Source of the DNA: Gracilimonas sp.
GTDB lineage: Bacteria > Bacteroidota > Rhodothermia > Balneolales > Balneolaceae
DNA length: 64,000 nucleotides
Direction of reading: 5' to 3'
NCBI RefSeq assembly: GCF_040218225.1
Contig: NZ_JAVJQO010000004.1
Span: forward strand, 186,001 to 250,000
Positions 1-9,234 of the stretch are shown here, piece by piece. Below the pieces are notes generated by a model that made no database searches, was not told the origin of the DNA, and saw only the letters and a list, made by a program, of their open reading frames with translations. How positions within the stretch are numbered: the stretch's first letter is position 1; every line of letters begins with the position of its first letter. A program made the position numbers and the translations under genes.

Positions 1-653
1 AACGTATCAGCTGGCTGAAGCAGAAATTGAACAGCATCGGTGAAGTGAATCCGCTGGCGATCGAAGAATATAAAGAAGAAAAGGAGCGGCTGGATTTCTA
101 CGAAGAGCAAATTCAGGATCTGGAAGAAGCCGAGGAGCAGCTACTCGAAACCATCGATGAGATCAACGAAACGGCTACCGAGCGCTTCAATAAAACGTTT
201 GAAAGAATTCGGGTAAACTTTCAGAAGGTATTTAAAACGCTTTTTGAAGCCGATGACTACTGTGATTTGCTTATTGAGCAGGATGTAGAAGACCCGCTGG
301 AAGCCCGCATCGAAATCAAGGCTCAGCCTCGCGGTAAACGCCCATCTGGTATTTCACAGCTTTCCGGTGGAGAAAAAACGCTGACGGCTATCGCCCTGCT
401 TTTTGCTATATATCTGGTAAAGCCCTCTCCGTTTTGTGTTTTGGATGAGGTAGACGCTCCTTTGGATGATGCCAATATTGAGCGGTTTGCCAAAATGATC
501 AAAGAATTCAGTGAAGACACCCAGTTTATCATCATCACGCATAACAAAAAGACCATGAGCAAGGCCGAGATGATGTATGGCGTGACTATGCCTACTACCG
601 GTGTAAGTCGCTTGGTGGGCGTGAAGCTTGATGAAGTGGAAGATGTGCTCTAA
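1..653 (+). CDS. smc: Chromosome segregation ATPase SMC, C-terminal part (5' end outside window)
   Basis: The reading frame is open from position 3, so the gene enters from the left edge; only about 216 C-terminal residues are present. The visible part starts with the end of the long coiled coil (charged, Glu-rich, including NPLAIEEY, a typical SMC segment) and ends in the C-terminal half of the ABC ATPase head. The ABC signature LSGGEKTL and the Walker B/D-loop segment VLDEVDAPLDD are both intact, followed by the switch histidine in IIITHNK. SMC proteins dimerise and, with ScpA/ScpB, organise and segregate the chromosome. Because the N-terminal Walker A half is missing from the window, SMC is preferred over related ABC-type coiled-coil proteins on the strength of the NPLAIEEY and SGGEKTL context. 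Confidence 0.93.
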   Translation, partial: RISWLKQKLNSIGEVNPLAIEEYKEEKERLDFYEEQIQDLEEAEEQLLETIDEINETATERFNKTFERIRVNFQKVFKTLFEADDYCDLLIEQDVEDPLEARIEIKAQPRGKRPSGISQLSGGEKTLTAIALLFAIYLVKPSPFCVLDEVDAPLDDANIERFAKMIKEFSEDTQFIIITHNKKTMSKAEMMYGVTMPTTGVSRLVGVKLDEVEDVL

Positions 654-841
654 GAATATTCAATAATGAACATTCAACATGGAATGTTGAAGTTTAGTTG
701 GTTTGCAGCAGATTGCTAATTCTAACTCCGTACCTAGCTCCGATCGCTCTGCGTCGGTGCGAGTTTTCGACAGGTTCTTTAAAAATGCTTCCAAAACAAT
801 ATATTTCCGTCATCATCATTTCCTGAAATAACAAAATAGTT

Positions 842-1780
842 ATGAAATCTCTCATTCCGGTTTTTCTGATTTTATCGTTTCTTCTAATCTCCTGTCAGTC
901 TGAAAAAAAGCAGCCTGATTTTGATTCTCTACCAATTTCGGCTCAAACTATTTCTTTACTGGGGGATACACTGAAGACTGATATTCAGGCTATTCCTCAG
1001 CAATATTTAATCCGGATTGATTCGTTGAGTAAGCTTTCTTTTCAGGAAGATCGCATACTAGACCATATGATTTGGGAAGCCCGTAAAACAGCCTATGCGG
1101 GAGATTACCGGCAGGCAGTTCAGCTATTTACGGATGCGATCAACGAATTTCCCGAAGAGCCCAGATTGTACCGCCACCGTGGTCACCGATACATCACGCT
1201 CCGGGCATTTGATTTGGCAATTAATGACTTTCAGCGAGCCGCACGACTTTTTGAAGGGGAGGAAGACCTCACCGAAAAAGATGGCTTACCCAATGATCAG
1301 GATATCCCTTTAAGCACTCTTCAAACTAACACTTGGTACCATCTTGGCCTGGCCCATTACCTTAAAGGTGAATATGAGCAAGCTAATCTGGCTTATGAAA
1401 ACGGGCTTCAGGTTGCCCTAAATACCGACATGCAGGTAGCGTTTCTTTACTGGAAGTACATGTCCCTAAGAAAATCCGGGAAAGACACCGAAGCTGGCAA
1501 ATTATTGGAACAGATTTCACCGGACATGAGTCTGATTGAGAACACCAGTTATCACGAGTTACTTTTGGTTTTCAAAGGTGTTTTCTCTCCCGATCAAATC
1601 TTATCGGAAGAAAATTCAGAACTTGATAACGCTACTCTGGGATACGGGCTTGGATTCTGGCACCATATAAATGGCAGAACCGAACGGGCAGAGCAAATCT
1701 GGCAGCGGGTTTATGATGCCGGCAACTGGGCTGCATTCGGCTATATTGCCAGCGAGGCTGAATTAGCCCTTAAAAATTAA
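842..1780 (+). CDS. TPR-containing lipoprotein
   Basis: The N-terminus is a lipoprotein signal: a hydrophobic stretch ending in the lipobox LISC with Cys18, so the mature protein is probably lipid-anchored. About 312 residues long. Two tetratricopeptide-like regions are visible, roughly residues 85-145 (AVQLFTDAINEFPEEPRLY) and 165-200 (WYHLGLAHYLKGEYEQA), pointing to a protein-protein interaction role. Its stop codon overlaps the start of the next gene (TAATG), so it is translationally coupled to an asparagine-synthase-like protein; the two probably act together. No enzymatic motif is seen and no specific function is recognised. Confidence 0.8.
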   Translation: MKSLIPVFLILSFLLISCQSEKKQPDFDSLPISAQTISLLGDTLKTDIQAIPQQYLIRIDSLSKLSFQEDRILDHMIWEARKTAYAGDYRQAVQLFTDAINEFPEEPRLYRHRGHRYITLRAFDLAINDFQRAARLFEGEEDLTEKDGLPNDQDIPLSTLQTNTWYHLGLAHYLKGEYEQANLAYENGLQVALNTDMQVAFLYWKYMSLRKSGKDTEAGKLLEQISPDMSLIENTSYHELLLVFKGVFSPDQILSEENSELDNATLGYGLGFWHHINGRTERAEQIWQRVYDAGNWAAFGYIASEAELALKN

Positions 1781-3489
1781 TGGGCTGGTTTATTGGCATA
1801 TCAGGCAATAATCAAACCTTAAAAACCCCGCTTCAATCTCTTTCTTCAAATCATGATTTCTGTACTGAATTCGGGTCTTTTTATTTAGTCGGCGGAGGCA
1901 TCACAGAAACGATACACTTTCACGAAGATGCTTCATCGAACTCAGGCTGGATAGCTTCAGGAGTTGGTATTTCTGCCGGAGAGAATCCGAAATTATTTAA
2001 TCAAGCTGACTGGAAACAGGCAGTCCAAAATGAAGCCAGCTATTTGCACCAGCTCAATGGCCATTTTGCGGTTTGCAGATGGGATGAAAATCAGACTGAA
2101 CTGATTACTGATCAACTGGGAATGCGGAATGTTTATATCCACAAGGCAAAAGACTTTGTTCTCTTCTCTACCAGGCTCGATTGGATGATGAAGCTCGTTC
2201 CGGAGGCCTCCATAAATTGGAAGAAGTTTGGGAGTCGCTGGCTGGCTATTAATCAGTTTTCACAGGAAAGCTTTATAAATGGAATTGAGCGGCTTTCGCA
2301 AAGTGGGCATGCTATCATCAATTCCAGAGAAGTTGAGGTTTCCAATCAGCGATGGAACTATAACACCCGGGAAGTTACTTCACAGAACTTCATAGACTCA
2401 TTATCAAGCTTTAGCACGCTTCCACTAAAAAACGGACTTCCGGTTTCATTAGGTTTATCAGGCGGGCTTGATTCCCGCACTCTTTTTGCAATTCTTCTTC
2501 AGCAATCCAAATCGAACTGGACTACTCATACTTTTGGTGAAACAAACCATCCGGATTTAGAAACTGCGACTTTGCTAAGCCAGCTTTACGATAAAAAGCA
2601 TTATGTTTTTCGAGAGGCGGTTCCTGAAGCTAAAGACATCGAAGGGTTTCTTCCTGATTTTATTGGGCAAACCATCCTCACCTCAACTCCTTCGCATTAT
2701 GTTGGATTTCAAGCCTATAAAAAAATTCAGGAACTGGGGCTAGCCGTTATTGATGGGGGGTTTGGAGAAATTGCCAGGCGCCGTTTCATGAACAGCCTTC
2801 TTTTAAGAGCCAGGACAGCTTTAATTAAAAAAGATGTTTCGGCTCTGATTCCTTTTTTGCGTCTTCAAAGAGCCGATATTTTTACCAAAGAATGTAATAA
2901 TGCAATGTTTATTGGTTTGGAAGAAGAACTTCAAGAAGAAATCAACGCCATGCCAGACATCGCTAAAATAGGAATAGAAAACTGGCTGGATTTATTCTCT
3001 GTGCGAACACGTGTCCCAAACGGAGCAGGCCCCGAACAAGCACGTTCTGATAATGAGTTACTTAATTACATGCCTTTTTTACAGCCAGACTTAATTGAGT
3101 TAGCGCTAAACCTCCCCCTGAAAGACCGCAAGAATGCACATGCTTTCCGTTCTTTTATAAAAAATAATGCTCCTAAACTTCAGAACGAACCCCTTATAAA
3201 AGGCAATTACTCCTATCCTTACTGGATGAAAGATTACACTTCTGCTGTGTGGATGCTGATTAAACACAAGCTTGGAATGAAACACGAAAGCTCTCAAACT
3301 ATTGACTTCCTGATGACTATAGAAGAGTATATCAGGGATCTTTATAACTCACAATCGGCAAAAGAGTTCTCGGCTTATGATCATGATAAAATCAATCAGT
3401 TAATTACCGGCTTTTATGATGAGAAGAACCATGACCTTGCTCATCAACTAAACTGGTGGCTTGCATTTGAAGTTTTCCGCAGACTCTGA
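1780..3489 (+). CDS. Asparagine synthase-like protein lacking the N-terminal catalytic cysteine
   Basis: The 569-residue protein has the two-domain layout of glutamine-dependent asparagine synthetases. An N-terminal class II amidotransferase-like region (with LNGHFAV near residue 92) precedes an ATP-pyrophosphatase domain whose PP-loop, LSGGLDSR, lies at residues 226-233. Position 2 is Gly (MGWF) where true AsnB enzymes have Cys2, the glutaminase nucleophile, so glutamine hydrolysis is unlikely. The synthetase half could still activate a carboxylate with ATP and use ammonia or another amine. Lasso-peptide cyclases belong to this superfamily, but no precursor or B-protein gene is seen nearby. 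It overlaps the upstream lipoprotein gene by one base. Substrate unknown. Confidence 0.82.
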   Translation: MGWFIGISGNNQTLKTPLQSLSSNHDFCTEFGSFYLVGGGITETIHFHEDASSNSGWIASGVGISAGENPKLFNQADWKQAVQNEASYLHQLNGHFAVCRWDENQTELITDQLGMRNVYIHKAKDFVLFSTRLDWMMKLVPEASINWKKFGSRWLAINQFSQESFINGIERLSQSGHAIINSREVEVSNQRWNYNTREVTSQNFIDSLSSFSTLPLKNGLPVSLGLSGGLDSRTLFAILLQQSKSNWTTHTFGETNHPDLETATLLSQLYDKKHYVFREAVPEAKDIEGFLPDFIGQTILTSTPSHYVGFQAYKKIQELGLAVIDGGFGEIARRRFMNSLLLRARTALIKKDVSALIPFLRLQRADIFTKECNNAMFIGLEEELQEEINAMPDIAKIGIENWLDLFSVRTRVPNGAGPEQARSDNELLNYMPFLQPDLIELALNLPLKDRKNAHAFRSFIKNNAPKLQNEPLIKGNYSYPYWMKDYTSAVWMLIKHKLGMKHESSQTIDFLMTIEEYIRDLYNSQSAKEFSAYDHDKINQLITGFYDEKNHDLAHQLNWWLAFEVFRRL

Positions 3490-3503
3490 CTACTGGAGGT
3501 TCT

Positions 3504-4664
3504 TCAACCCAGCGCCTGCTCAATATCCTCCCAGATATCTTCCACGTTTTCAAGACCAATAGACAGGCGAATCAACCCCTGGGTGATGCCCACCTTTTGG
3601 CGTTCTTCTTCCGACAGCTTGGAGTGTGTGGTAGAAGCCGGGTGAGTGGCAATCGTTCTTGAGTCTCCCAGATTTGCGGTAAGAGAAAACATCTTGAGTG
3701 AATCCAGAAAGTTTTTTCCAGCTTCCAACCCGCCATTTATTCCAAACGTAACAATTCCTCCACCCATCGACATTTGCTTCTGCGCTATTTCATATGCCGG
3801 GTGATTTTCCAGAAAAGGATATTTCACCCATTGCACCTGTTTATGATTTTGCAGCCGCTTTGCTATTTCAAGAGCGTTTTCAGAATGTCGCTCCATCCGA
3901 ATTTGTAGCGTTTCTAAACTTTTCGATAACATCCATGCATTGAATGGTGAGAGGCAAGGACCCGAATGACGTGCGAACGCTTCAATCTCATCAATTAAAT
4001 GCTGTCGGCCAACAATAGCACCACCAAGGCCACGTCCCTGTCCGTCAATATATTTTGTGGCAGAGTGTATCACCAAGTCGGCTCCAAACTCAATAGGATT
4101 TTGAATCACCGGAGTGGTGAAGCAGTTATCCACCACATAAATCAGATTGTGTTTTTCAGCAATTTCCTTTGCTTTAGCCAGATCGATAATATCCAGCGCC
4201 GGGTTGGAAGGTGTTTCCAGGTACAGGATTTTTGTATTTGGCGTGATGGCATCTTCCCATTCATCCAAATTGGTAGCCGAAACATAGTTCGTTTTGATAT
4301 TCCACTTGGGAAAAATCTGTGTAAACAATTTATGTGTTGAACCGAATACCGAGCGGGACGAAAGCACTTCATCGCCCGCATTAAGTAAAGCCGCAAAAGT
4401 TGAAAACACAGCAGCCATTCCGGAGGCCGTAGCCCAGCCTGATTCTGCTCCTTCCATCAAAGCAATCTTGTCGATAAATTCATCCACCGTTGGATTTGAG
4501 TACCGGCTGTAAACATTGCCTTCTTCTTCACCTGCAAACATAGCCCGCATGTGTTCCGCATTATCGAACACATAGCTGGATGTCATATAGATAGGCGTAG
4601 AGTGCTCGCCAAATTTTGTACGTTCTGTTTGGGTGCGGATAGATTGCGTTTCTTTACGCTTCAT
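3504..4664 (-). CDS. metZ: Trans-sulfuration PLP enzyme, probably O-succinylhomoserine sulfhydrylase
   Basis: This 386-residue protein belongs to the Cys/Met-metabolism PLP family (cystathionine gamma-synthase fold). The PLP lysine is Lys204 in SATKYIDGQGR; YSRYSNPTV near residue 52 is the conserved phosphate-binding and tetramer-contact segment, and YLETPSNP and VVDNCFTTP are also family signatures. Such enzymes make homocysteine from an activated homoserine and sulfide, or cystathionine from it and cysteine. The SATKYIDGQGR form and absence of a neighbouring metB/metC pair favour the direct sulfhydrylase MetZ, but cystathionine gamma-synthase or methionine gamma-lyase cannot be excluded by eye. 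Converges with the asparagine-synthase-like gene with only 14 bp between stops. Confidence 0.85.
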   Translation of the reverse strand: MKRKETQSIRTQTERTKFGEHSTPIYMTSSYVFDNAEHMRAMFAGEEEGNVYSRYSNPTVDEFIDKIALMEGAESGWATASGMAAVFSTFAALLNAGDEVLSSRSVFGSTHKLFTQIFPKWNIKTNYVSATNLDEWEDAITPNTKILYLETPSNPALDIIDLAKAKEIAEKHNLIYVVDNCFTTPVIQNPIEFGADLVIHSATKYIDGQGRGLGGAIVGRQHLIDEIEAFARHSGPCLSPFNAWMLSKSLETLQIRMERHSENALEIAKRLQNHKQVQWVKYPFLENHPAYEIAQKQMSMGGGIVTFGINGGLEAGKNFLDSLKMFSLTANLGDSRTIATHPASTTHSKLSEEERQKVGITQGLIRLSIGLENVEDIWEDIEQALG

Positions 4665-4712
4665 AATCTTCGATAGGTATTTTTGAGTGAGTTGAACCCA
4701 AGATAATGATAA

Positions 4713-4785
4713 AGTGTGAACGTGTTAATTCAACAACGTTGCTATTGATTGAACATAGAAGACGCTGTCAAAGTACGTTCACACT
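4713..4785. repeat. 11-bp perfect inverted repeat upstream of metZ
   Basis: AGTGTGAACGT at 4713-4723 is exactly complementary to ACGTTCACACT at 4775-4785, with about 51 bp between. It lies between the M14 peptidase stop and the metZ start, in the region expected to hold the metZ promoter. It could be a transcription terminator stem (weak, no T-run), an operator pair, or a remnant of a dispersed palindromic element. No SAM-riboswitch core was recognised. Confidence 0.5.
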
Positions 4786-4798
4786 ATTTAAAATTGGA

Positions 4799-7306
4799 TT
4801 AGTTTCCTACAAAGAACACCGCATTTCCAAAGAGTAGTTTTCCATTATGCCAGAATCCCCGGTATAACGGATTATCCACCATATAAACTACATGACCGGC
4901 TCCCATATTTTGTACACCAAAGGCAAGTGTATGCTCTAAAGATTTCTTTGCTTTATTTCCAACAAAGCCACTTCGGTGTGCATCTGTTTTTACAGCGCCC
5001 ACATTCCAGCCATTATCAAGGTACTTAAAAGCACTAGAACCCAATTTGAGAGACATATACTGCTCATCATAACCAAAGGCCAGAGGGTGAGAAGTATCCA
5101 GCATTACTTCGAAAATGCTTCCCGGATTTGAGTATTGTGCTCTGTCACGCGATGCTTCGCTATATTTCTGAAGTTTATCTTCCGGATCTTCACTTTCTTC
5201 GTTTTCAACTTCCAGGTCTTTACGTTTAAGGTTAAAGCCATCTCTTCCGGCTAAGTCATTATTAGCATTCCCGAGGGCAATCAACGTTCCTCCTGATCTA
5301 ACCCAGTCTTTAATGGCATCCAATTCGCCATTTCCTATTGCAGAACCGTAGGTATCCGGGAGTATCAGGACGTGGTACTTATCCCAGTCGACAGATGCTG
5401 CGTCACTAATATTAATCAGATTTACGGGGTAATCTATCTGTTGATCAAAGTAATTCCAGATATGACCTACCATATATGAACTGGTTCCCTCACCAGATAA
5501 TAGTGCTACTTTTGGTTTTTCGATGTAGCGGACGGATGAAGAACCGAAGTCTTTACCTGAATCCACAAAACCAGTAGCAACAGGCGTAACGATACGATTC
5601 AACATATTGGCTTCATCCTTTACTATTTGGTCAAATTTTGCCCCAAGGTTTTCATTTCCATTTCTGGTTATGACTAGTGTTCCCGGTGCATATTTTTCGC
5701 CGTTCAGGGTAAATCCTTCTTCTGCGTATCTTACTGTTACACCTTCATCGAGTAAGCGGGACAAGTATCTAAGATCTTCTATAGAATTCCATTTAGCTAT
5801 ATATGCATATGGCTTATCGATAACAGGAGTCAGTTTATCTTCTGTGCTCATCGCTAGTGGTTTGGTATCCAGCTGACCTTTAATTGCATATCCTTCAACA
5901 CCATAAGCATAGTGCATTTCCCAAGCCGTGATATCATAGGTTAAAGAATCTGCCAATTCTGGTTTCGGCTCAAACAACACCCTAACAAGCGTTCCTTTGG
6001 GTTGATAAGTACTGATTACATAATCCCCTTCCTCAATTGAAACCCGGCCAGTCTCTCCGGTGCTATAATCGTACCCATTTGAATTGGACGAACGGCTAGC
6101 CACTCCAAAATCGATGCGTTGATTTTTTAGATATCTGAGTAATTGGGATACCTTATCAGGATTACTGCTCTTTTTCACTACAAAGGTCTTGTATTCACCT
6201 GCTCCATTTCGGGTTGCACCAGTGAAGTAATCAGAAAACTCCTGAATTACCCTGTCATGGTTTTTTGAGGTTATTTCAACCGTTGAGATACCCGTTGTAT
6301 GATGATGATTCAGACGATCTTTAAGGGTCAGAGTATCTCCTTCTGGTTTATACACACCCAAACCGGCAAAACCTCCTCCGGCTTGTTCATAGGTCATTCC
6401 TATTGCGCCATGGAATGTTGGCCATGTATCTCCGTAACTAGGATAAAAAAGATCAAAAACTTCTTTTGTGAAATACAGCCAGTTTTCTTCATCAAAATAT
6501 TTGGTATGGTTTTTTCCAATCATCGTCTGAAACTGTCGCTGCCAATCGGTAATAGCCATGTGGAAAGGCTCTGCTGCAGGAGCAAAATAATAGGGTGAAC
6601 GATAACTTTGCTCATGAAAGTCGACGTGTACATGTGGCATCCAGCTGTTGTAAACCGGAATACGTTGCTGTGTTTCAACTTGTGTTTGCCACGCCCAGTC
6701 ACGGTTCAAATCAAAATAGTAGTGATTAGTCCTGCCTCCTGGCCATGGTTCATGATGTTCTCTGGCATCGTGGTTAGGATTAAATTCTTCACCTACTACC
6801 GTGCGGTACCAGTTTACATACCGGTCTCGCCCATCCGGATTTACCATCGGGTCCATGATAACTACGGTGTTCTCCAGCCACGCTGTTTTTTGGGTAACCA
6901 ACTCATAAACCGACTTTAAGGCTGCTTCACTTGATGAAGTTTCATTGCCATGTACGTTATAGCTTAACCAAACTATAGCCTTCTGATTTTGGGTAGGGGT
7001 ACCTGCCTCCAGATTAGCCAGCTTCAGGTTGTTCGTTCTTATTTCTTCCAGATTTTGATGGTTTGCTTCCGAAGTTACAACCGCATAAACCAATTCCCGG
7101 CCTTCATTTGTTTCGCCGTACTTCGTTAACGTAACAAGCGGAGATTCATCAGCAACATGCTGAAAATAGTTCAACACTTTGTAATGAGGAGTCCACTGGG
7201 CACCCAGCTCATACCCCAAAAACTCATCGGGTGATTGTACCTGCCCCCAGGCACTCACAGTTAGTAAAAAACATCCTAGTAGTGATAATAAAGCAGCTTT
7301 TTTCAT
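4799..7306 (-). CDS. Secreted M14-family zinc carboxypeptidase with C-terminal ThuA/amidotransferase-like domain
   Basis: The 835-residue protein begins with a Sec signal peptide (MKKAALLSLLGCFLLTVSAWGQ, cleavage probably after AWG). The M14 zinc site is visible: His119 and Glu122 in YNVHGNE and a third ligand His231 in VDFHEQ. DPMVNPDGRDRY around residue 152 is the family's substrate-binding segment, and Glu307 (MTYEQAGG) is the likely catalytic glutamate. The C-terminal third (from about residue 600) has an alpha/beta pattern, VALLSGEGTS ... VLILPDTYGS ... WVRSGGTLIALG, typical of the class I amidotransferase/ThuA-like fold attached to this M14 subgroup. It should act outside the cytoplasm on peptides. 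Gene stands alone. Confidence 0.88.
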   Translation of the reverse strand: MKKAALLSLLGCFLLTVSAWGQVQSPDEFLGYELGAQWTPHYKVLNYFQHVADESPLVTLTKYGETNEGRELVYAVVTSEANHQNLEEIRTNNLKLANLEAGTPTQNQKAIVWLSYNVHGNETSSSEAALKSVYELVTQKTAWLENTVVIMDPMVNPDGRDRYVNWYRTVVGEEFNPNHDAREHHEPWPGGRTNHYYFDLNRDWAWQTQVETQQRIPVYNSWMPHVHVDFHEQSYRSPYYFAPAAEPFHMAITDWQRQFQTMIGKNHTKYFDEENWLYFTKEVFDLFYPSYGDTWPTFHGAIGMTYEQAGGGFAGLGVYKPEGDTLTLKDRLNHHHTTGISTVEITSKNHDRVIQEFSDYFTGATRNGAGEYKTFVVKKSSNPDKVSQLLRYLKNQRIDFGVASRSSNSNGYDYSTGETGRVSIEEGDYVISTYQPKGTLVRVLFEPKPELADSLTYDITAWEMHYAYGVEGYAIKGQLDTKPLAMSTEDKLTPVIDKPYAYIAKWNSIEDLRYLSRLLDEGVTVRYAEEGFTLNGEKYAPGTLVITRNGNENLGAKFDQIVKDEANMLNRIVTPVATGFVDSGKDFGSSSVRYIEKPKVALLSGEGTSSYMVGHIWNYFDQQIDYPVNLINISDAASVDWDKYHVLILPDTYGSAIGNGELDAIKDWVRSGGTLIALGNANNDLAGRDGFNLKRKDLEVENEESEDPEDKLQKYSEASRDRAQYSNPGSIFEVMLDTSHPLAFGYDEQYMSLKLGSSAFKYLDNGWNVGAVKTDAHRSGFVGNKAKKSLEHTLAFGVQNMGAGHVVYMVDNPLYRGFWHNGKLLFGNAVFFVGN

Positions 7307-7496
7307 TATTCTGATCGATTATTCAGATTTAAATTTGCATCCTCCATTCAAAGGTTGGTGAATGGTAGGTATTCAAATGCGTGTGTACAAGTAAATTTTA
7401 ATTATATAACAGATTATTCATTGTTGCTAATCCCCATTGTCAAAACTGTTATCTTTTCTGTATGATTAACAAAAGTCCAAAATTCAATTATCCCGC

Positions 7497-9086
7497 GTGA
7501 TTATAAGCAATAGTAACAACCAGGTTGCCCCTATCAAACGCATTGCCGCCATCGACATTGGCACCAACTCTTTCCATGCTATCATTGTGGATGTCTACTC
7601 CGATGGTAGCTTCCGGACTTTAGATAAGCTGAAAGAAATGGTTCAGCTTGCCAAGGGCGGGATGGGCAAAAGGCTATCTGAAGGAGCTTTTAAACGAGGG
7701 TTAACAGCTTTAAGAAATATCAAACGCCTGGCAGATAGCTACGAGTGTGAAGAGATTCTGGCTTATGCAACCAGCGCCATCCGTGAAGCTGAAAACGGCG
7801 GGGAGTTTATCCAAAAAAGCATTGATGACATCGGCATTAAAATGAATGCCATCCCCGGCCGCGTTGAAGCTGAGCTGATTGGCCTGGCAGTTCGTCACGG
7901 CGTAAAGTTAACTGAAGAACCTGTGCTCATGGCTGATGTAGGTGGCGGGAGTGTGGAATTTCTTCTCGGGAATGAGAAAGAGTTCTTTTTCAAGGCCAGT
8001 AAAAAAATCGGGGTTTCCCGGATGACGGAAATCTTTAAGCCCAGCGACCCCATCACCAAAGAAGACATTAAAACACTGGAAGATCATTATGAAGAACAGC
8101 TCCGGGATGTAGCACAGGCGTTTGCACAGCACCGAACGGATACTATTATTGGCTCTTCGGGTACTATGGAGAATATTGCCCAGATGATCGCTGCCCGGAA
8201 GGATAAATCCTTTGACGTGACATTAAATGAAATGGAGTTCTCTGCTGATGACTTCAAAAAGTTTTATGACTGGTTTATAAAATTAAACCGAAAGGAAAGA
8301 AAGAATGTATCCGGGCTGGATACAAAGCGGGTAGGCTTTATCAATACCGGGGTTGTACTTTTGGATTTCCTGATTCGAAAATTTGGCATTAAAACCGTAC
8401 GGATTTCCTCTCAGGCGCTGCGCGAAGGTATTGTAATCCGATATCTTAAAAAGGATATGATCGGACTTCAGTGGAGTGGGGCTTTTGCTGACCCACGCCG
8501 GCGAAGTGTGTTTGAACTTCTTCGTAAAACCGATTGGCATGAGACCCATTCCCGACACGTAGCCAACATGGCACTCACTATTTTTGATGCTTTGGAAGAT
8601 GAGCTGGAACTCAGCCTGAACGACCGCGAGCTTCTGGAATACGCCAGCTACCTACACGACATTGGGTATTATATTTCTCATTCCAAACATCACAAACATG
8701 CCCTCTATATCATTCGCCATTCTGATTTAAAGGGTTTTAAAGAAGATGAAATTGAGATCATTGCCAACGTAGCCCGCTATCATCGCCGATCAACCCCCAA
8801 AAAACGACATGGAGAATACTGGAAAATGCCCGCACCCATAAGGAAACGAATTAAAAGCCTTTCCGGAATTTTGCGGGTCGCCGATGGCCTGGATCGAAGC
8901 CACTATCAAAATGTGAAAGACTTACAGGTTTTCTCTGAAAAAGACCAGATTAAGCTGAATATCCGTACAGAGGGTGAGCCATATCTGGAGATCTGGGGAG
9001 CTGAACGCAAATCTGAACTCCTTAAAGAGGTAACGGGCAAAAAGATAAACATCGAACGCGTGCTCGAACCCAGCTATATCGGATAA
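7497..9086 (+). CDS. Ppx/GppA-type exopolyphosphatase / (p)ppGpp phosphatase with C-terminal HD domain
   Basis: Residues 17-300 form the acetate kinase/Hsp70-like Ppx/GppA domain: phosphate-1 loop AAIDIGTNSFH (17-27), ADVGGGSVEF (146-155) and GSSGTMEN (219-226), then SSQALREG (304-311). The C-terminal ~190 residues are an HD-type phosphohydrolase-like domain, with His354 in SRHVANMAL, His387-Asp388 in SYLHDIGYY and the histidine-rich HSKHHKHA. This two-domain form is common among Ppx/GppA proteins that hydrolyse inorganic polyphosphate and/or convert pppGpp to ppGpp. The chosen start is GTG at 7497; no in-frame ATG lies close upstream and no strong ribosome-binding site is evident, so the start is uncertain by a few codons. 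Confidence 0.9.
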   Translation: MIISNSNNQVAPIKRIAAIDIGTNSFHAIIVDVYSDGSFRTLDKLKEMVQLAKGGMGKRLSEGAFKRGLTALRNIKRLADSYECEEILAYATSAIREAENGGEFIQKSIDDIGIKMNAIPGRVEAELIGLAVRHGVKLTEEPVLMADVGGGSVEFLLGNEKEFFFKASKKIGVSRMTEIFKPSDPITKEDIKTLEDHYEEQLRDVAQAFAQHRTDTIIGSSGTMENIAQMIAARKDKSFDVTLNEMEFSADDFKKFYDWFIKLNRKERKNVSGLDTKRVGFINTGVVLLDFLIRKFGIKTVRISSQALREGIVIRYLKKDMIGLQWSGAFADPRRRSVFELLRKTDWHETHSRHVANMALTIFDALEDELELSLNDRELLEYASYLHDIGYYISHSKHHKHALYIIRHSDLKGFKEDEIEIIANVARYHRRSTPKKRHGEYWKMPAPIRKRIKSLSGILRVADGLDRSHYQNVKDLQVFSEKDQIKLNIRTEGEPYLEIWGAERKSELLKEVTGKKINIERVLEPSYIG

Positions 9087-9115
9087 TAAAAAGCTCCGAT
9101 GCTAAGCATCGGAGC
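9086..9115 (-). terminator. Rho-independent terminator for the M28 peptidase gene (minus strand)
   Basis: Perfect 10-bp stem GCTCCGATGC / GCATCGGAGC (9093-9102 / 9106-9115), loop TAA. On the minus strand it is followed by UUUUU. It lies just beyond the stop of the plus-strand Ppx/GppA gene and may also limit that transcript, though no T-run follows on the plus strand. Confidence 0.75.
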
Positions 9116-9124
9116 AAGTTATCG

Positions 9125-9213
9125 GTCATCTCCGGCACATGCCCGGGATCTATATGCCTTAAATAGTTCTTAATCGTTCGAAAAAACAAGATTCCTGCCT
9201 TCACAGGAATGAC
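9125..9213. repeat. Dispersed repeat (GTCAT...CCTGCCTTCxCAGGAATGAC type)
   Basis: Begins GTCATCTCCGG and ends ATTCCTGCCTTCACAGGAATGAC. The right half closely matches the end of the repeat at 49027-49122 (ATTCCTGCCTTCGCAGGAATGAC), and the two ends (GTCAT/ATGAC) are inverted. It fills the gap between two convergent genes. No coding potential. Confidence 0.7.
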
Positions 9214-9234
9214 TTATCTAAACGTATTTCAGCC

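Noticed and set aside
4665-4798. SAM riboswitch ahead of metZ
   Set aside because: No SAM-I/SAM-II core sequence or nested helices were recognised; only one 11-bp inverted pair is present.
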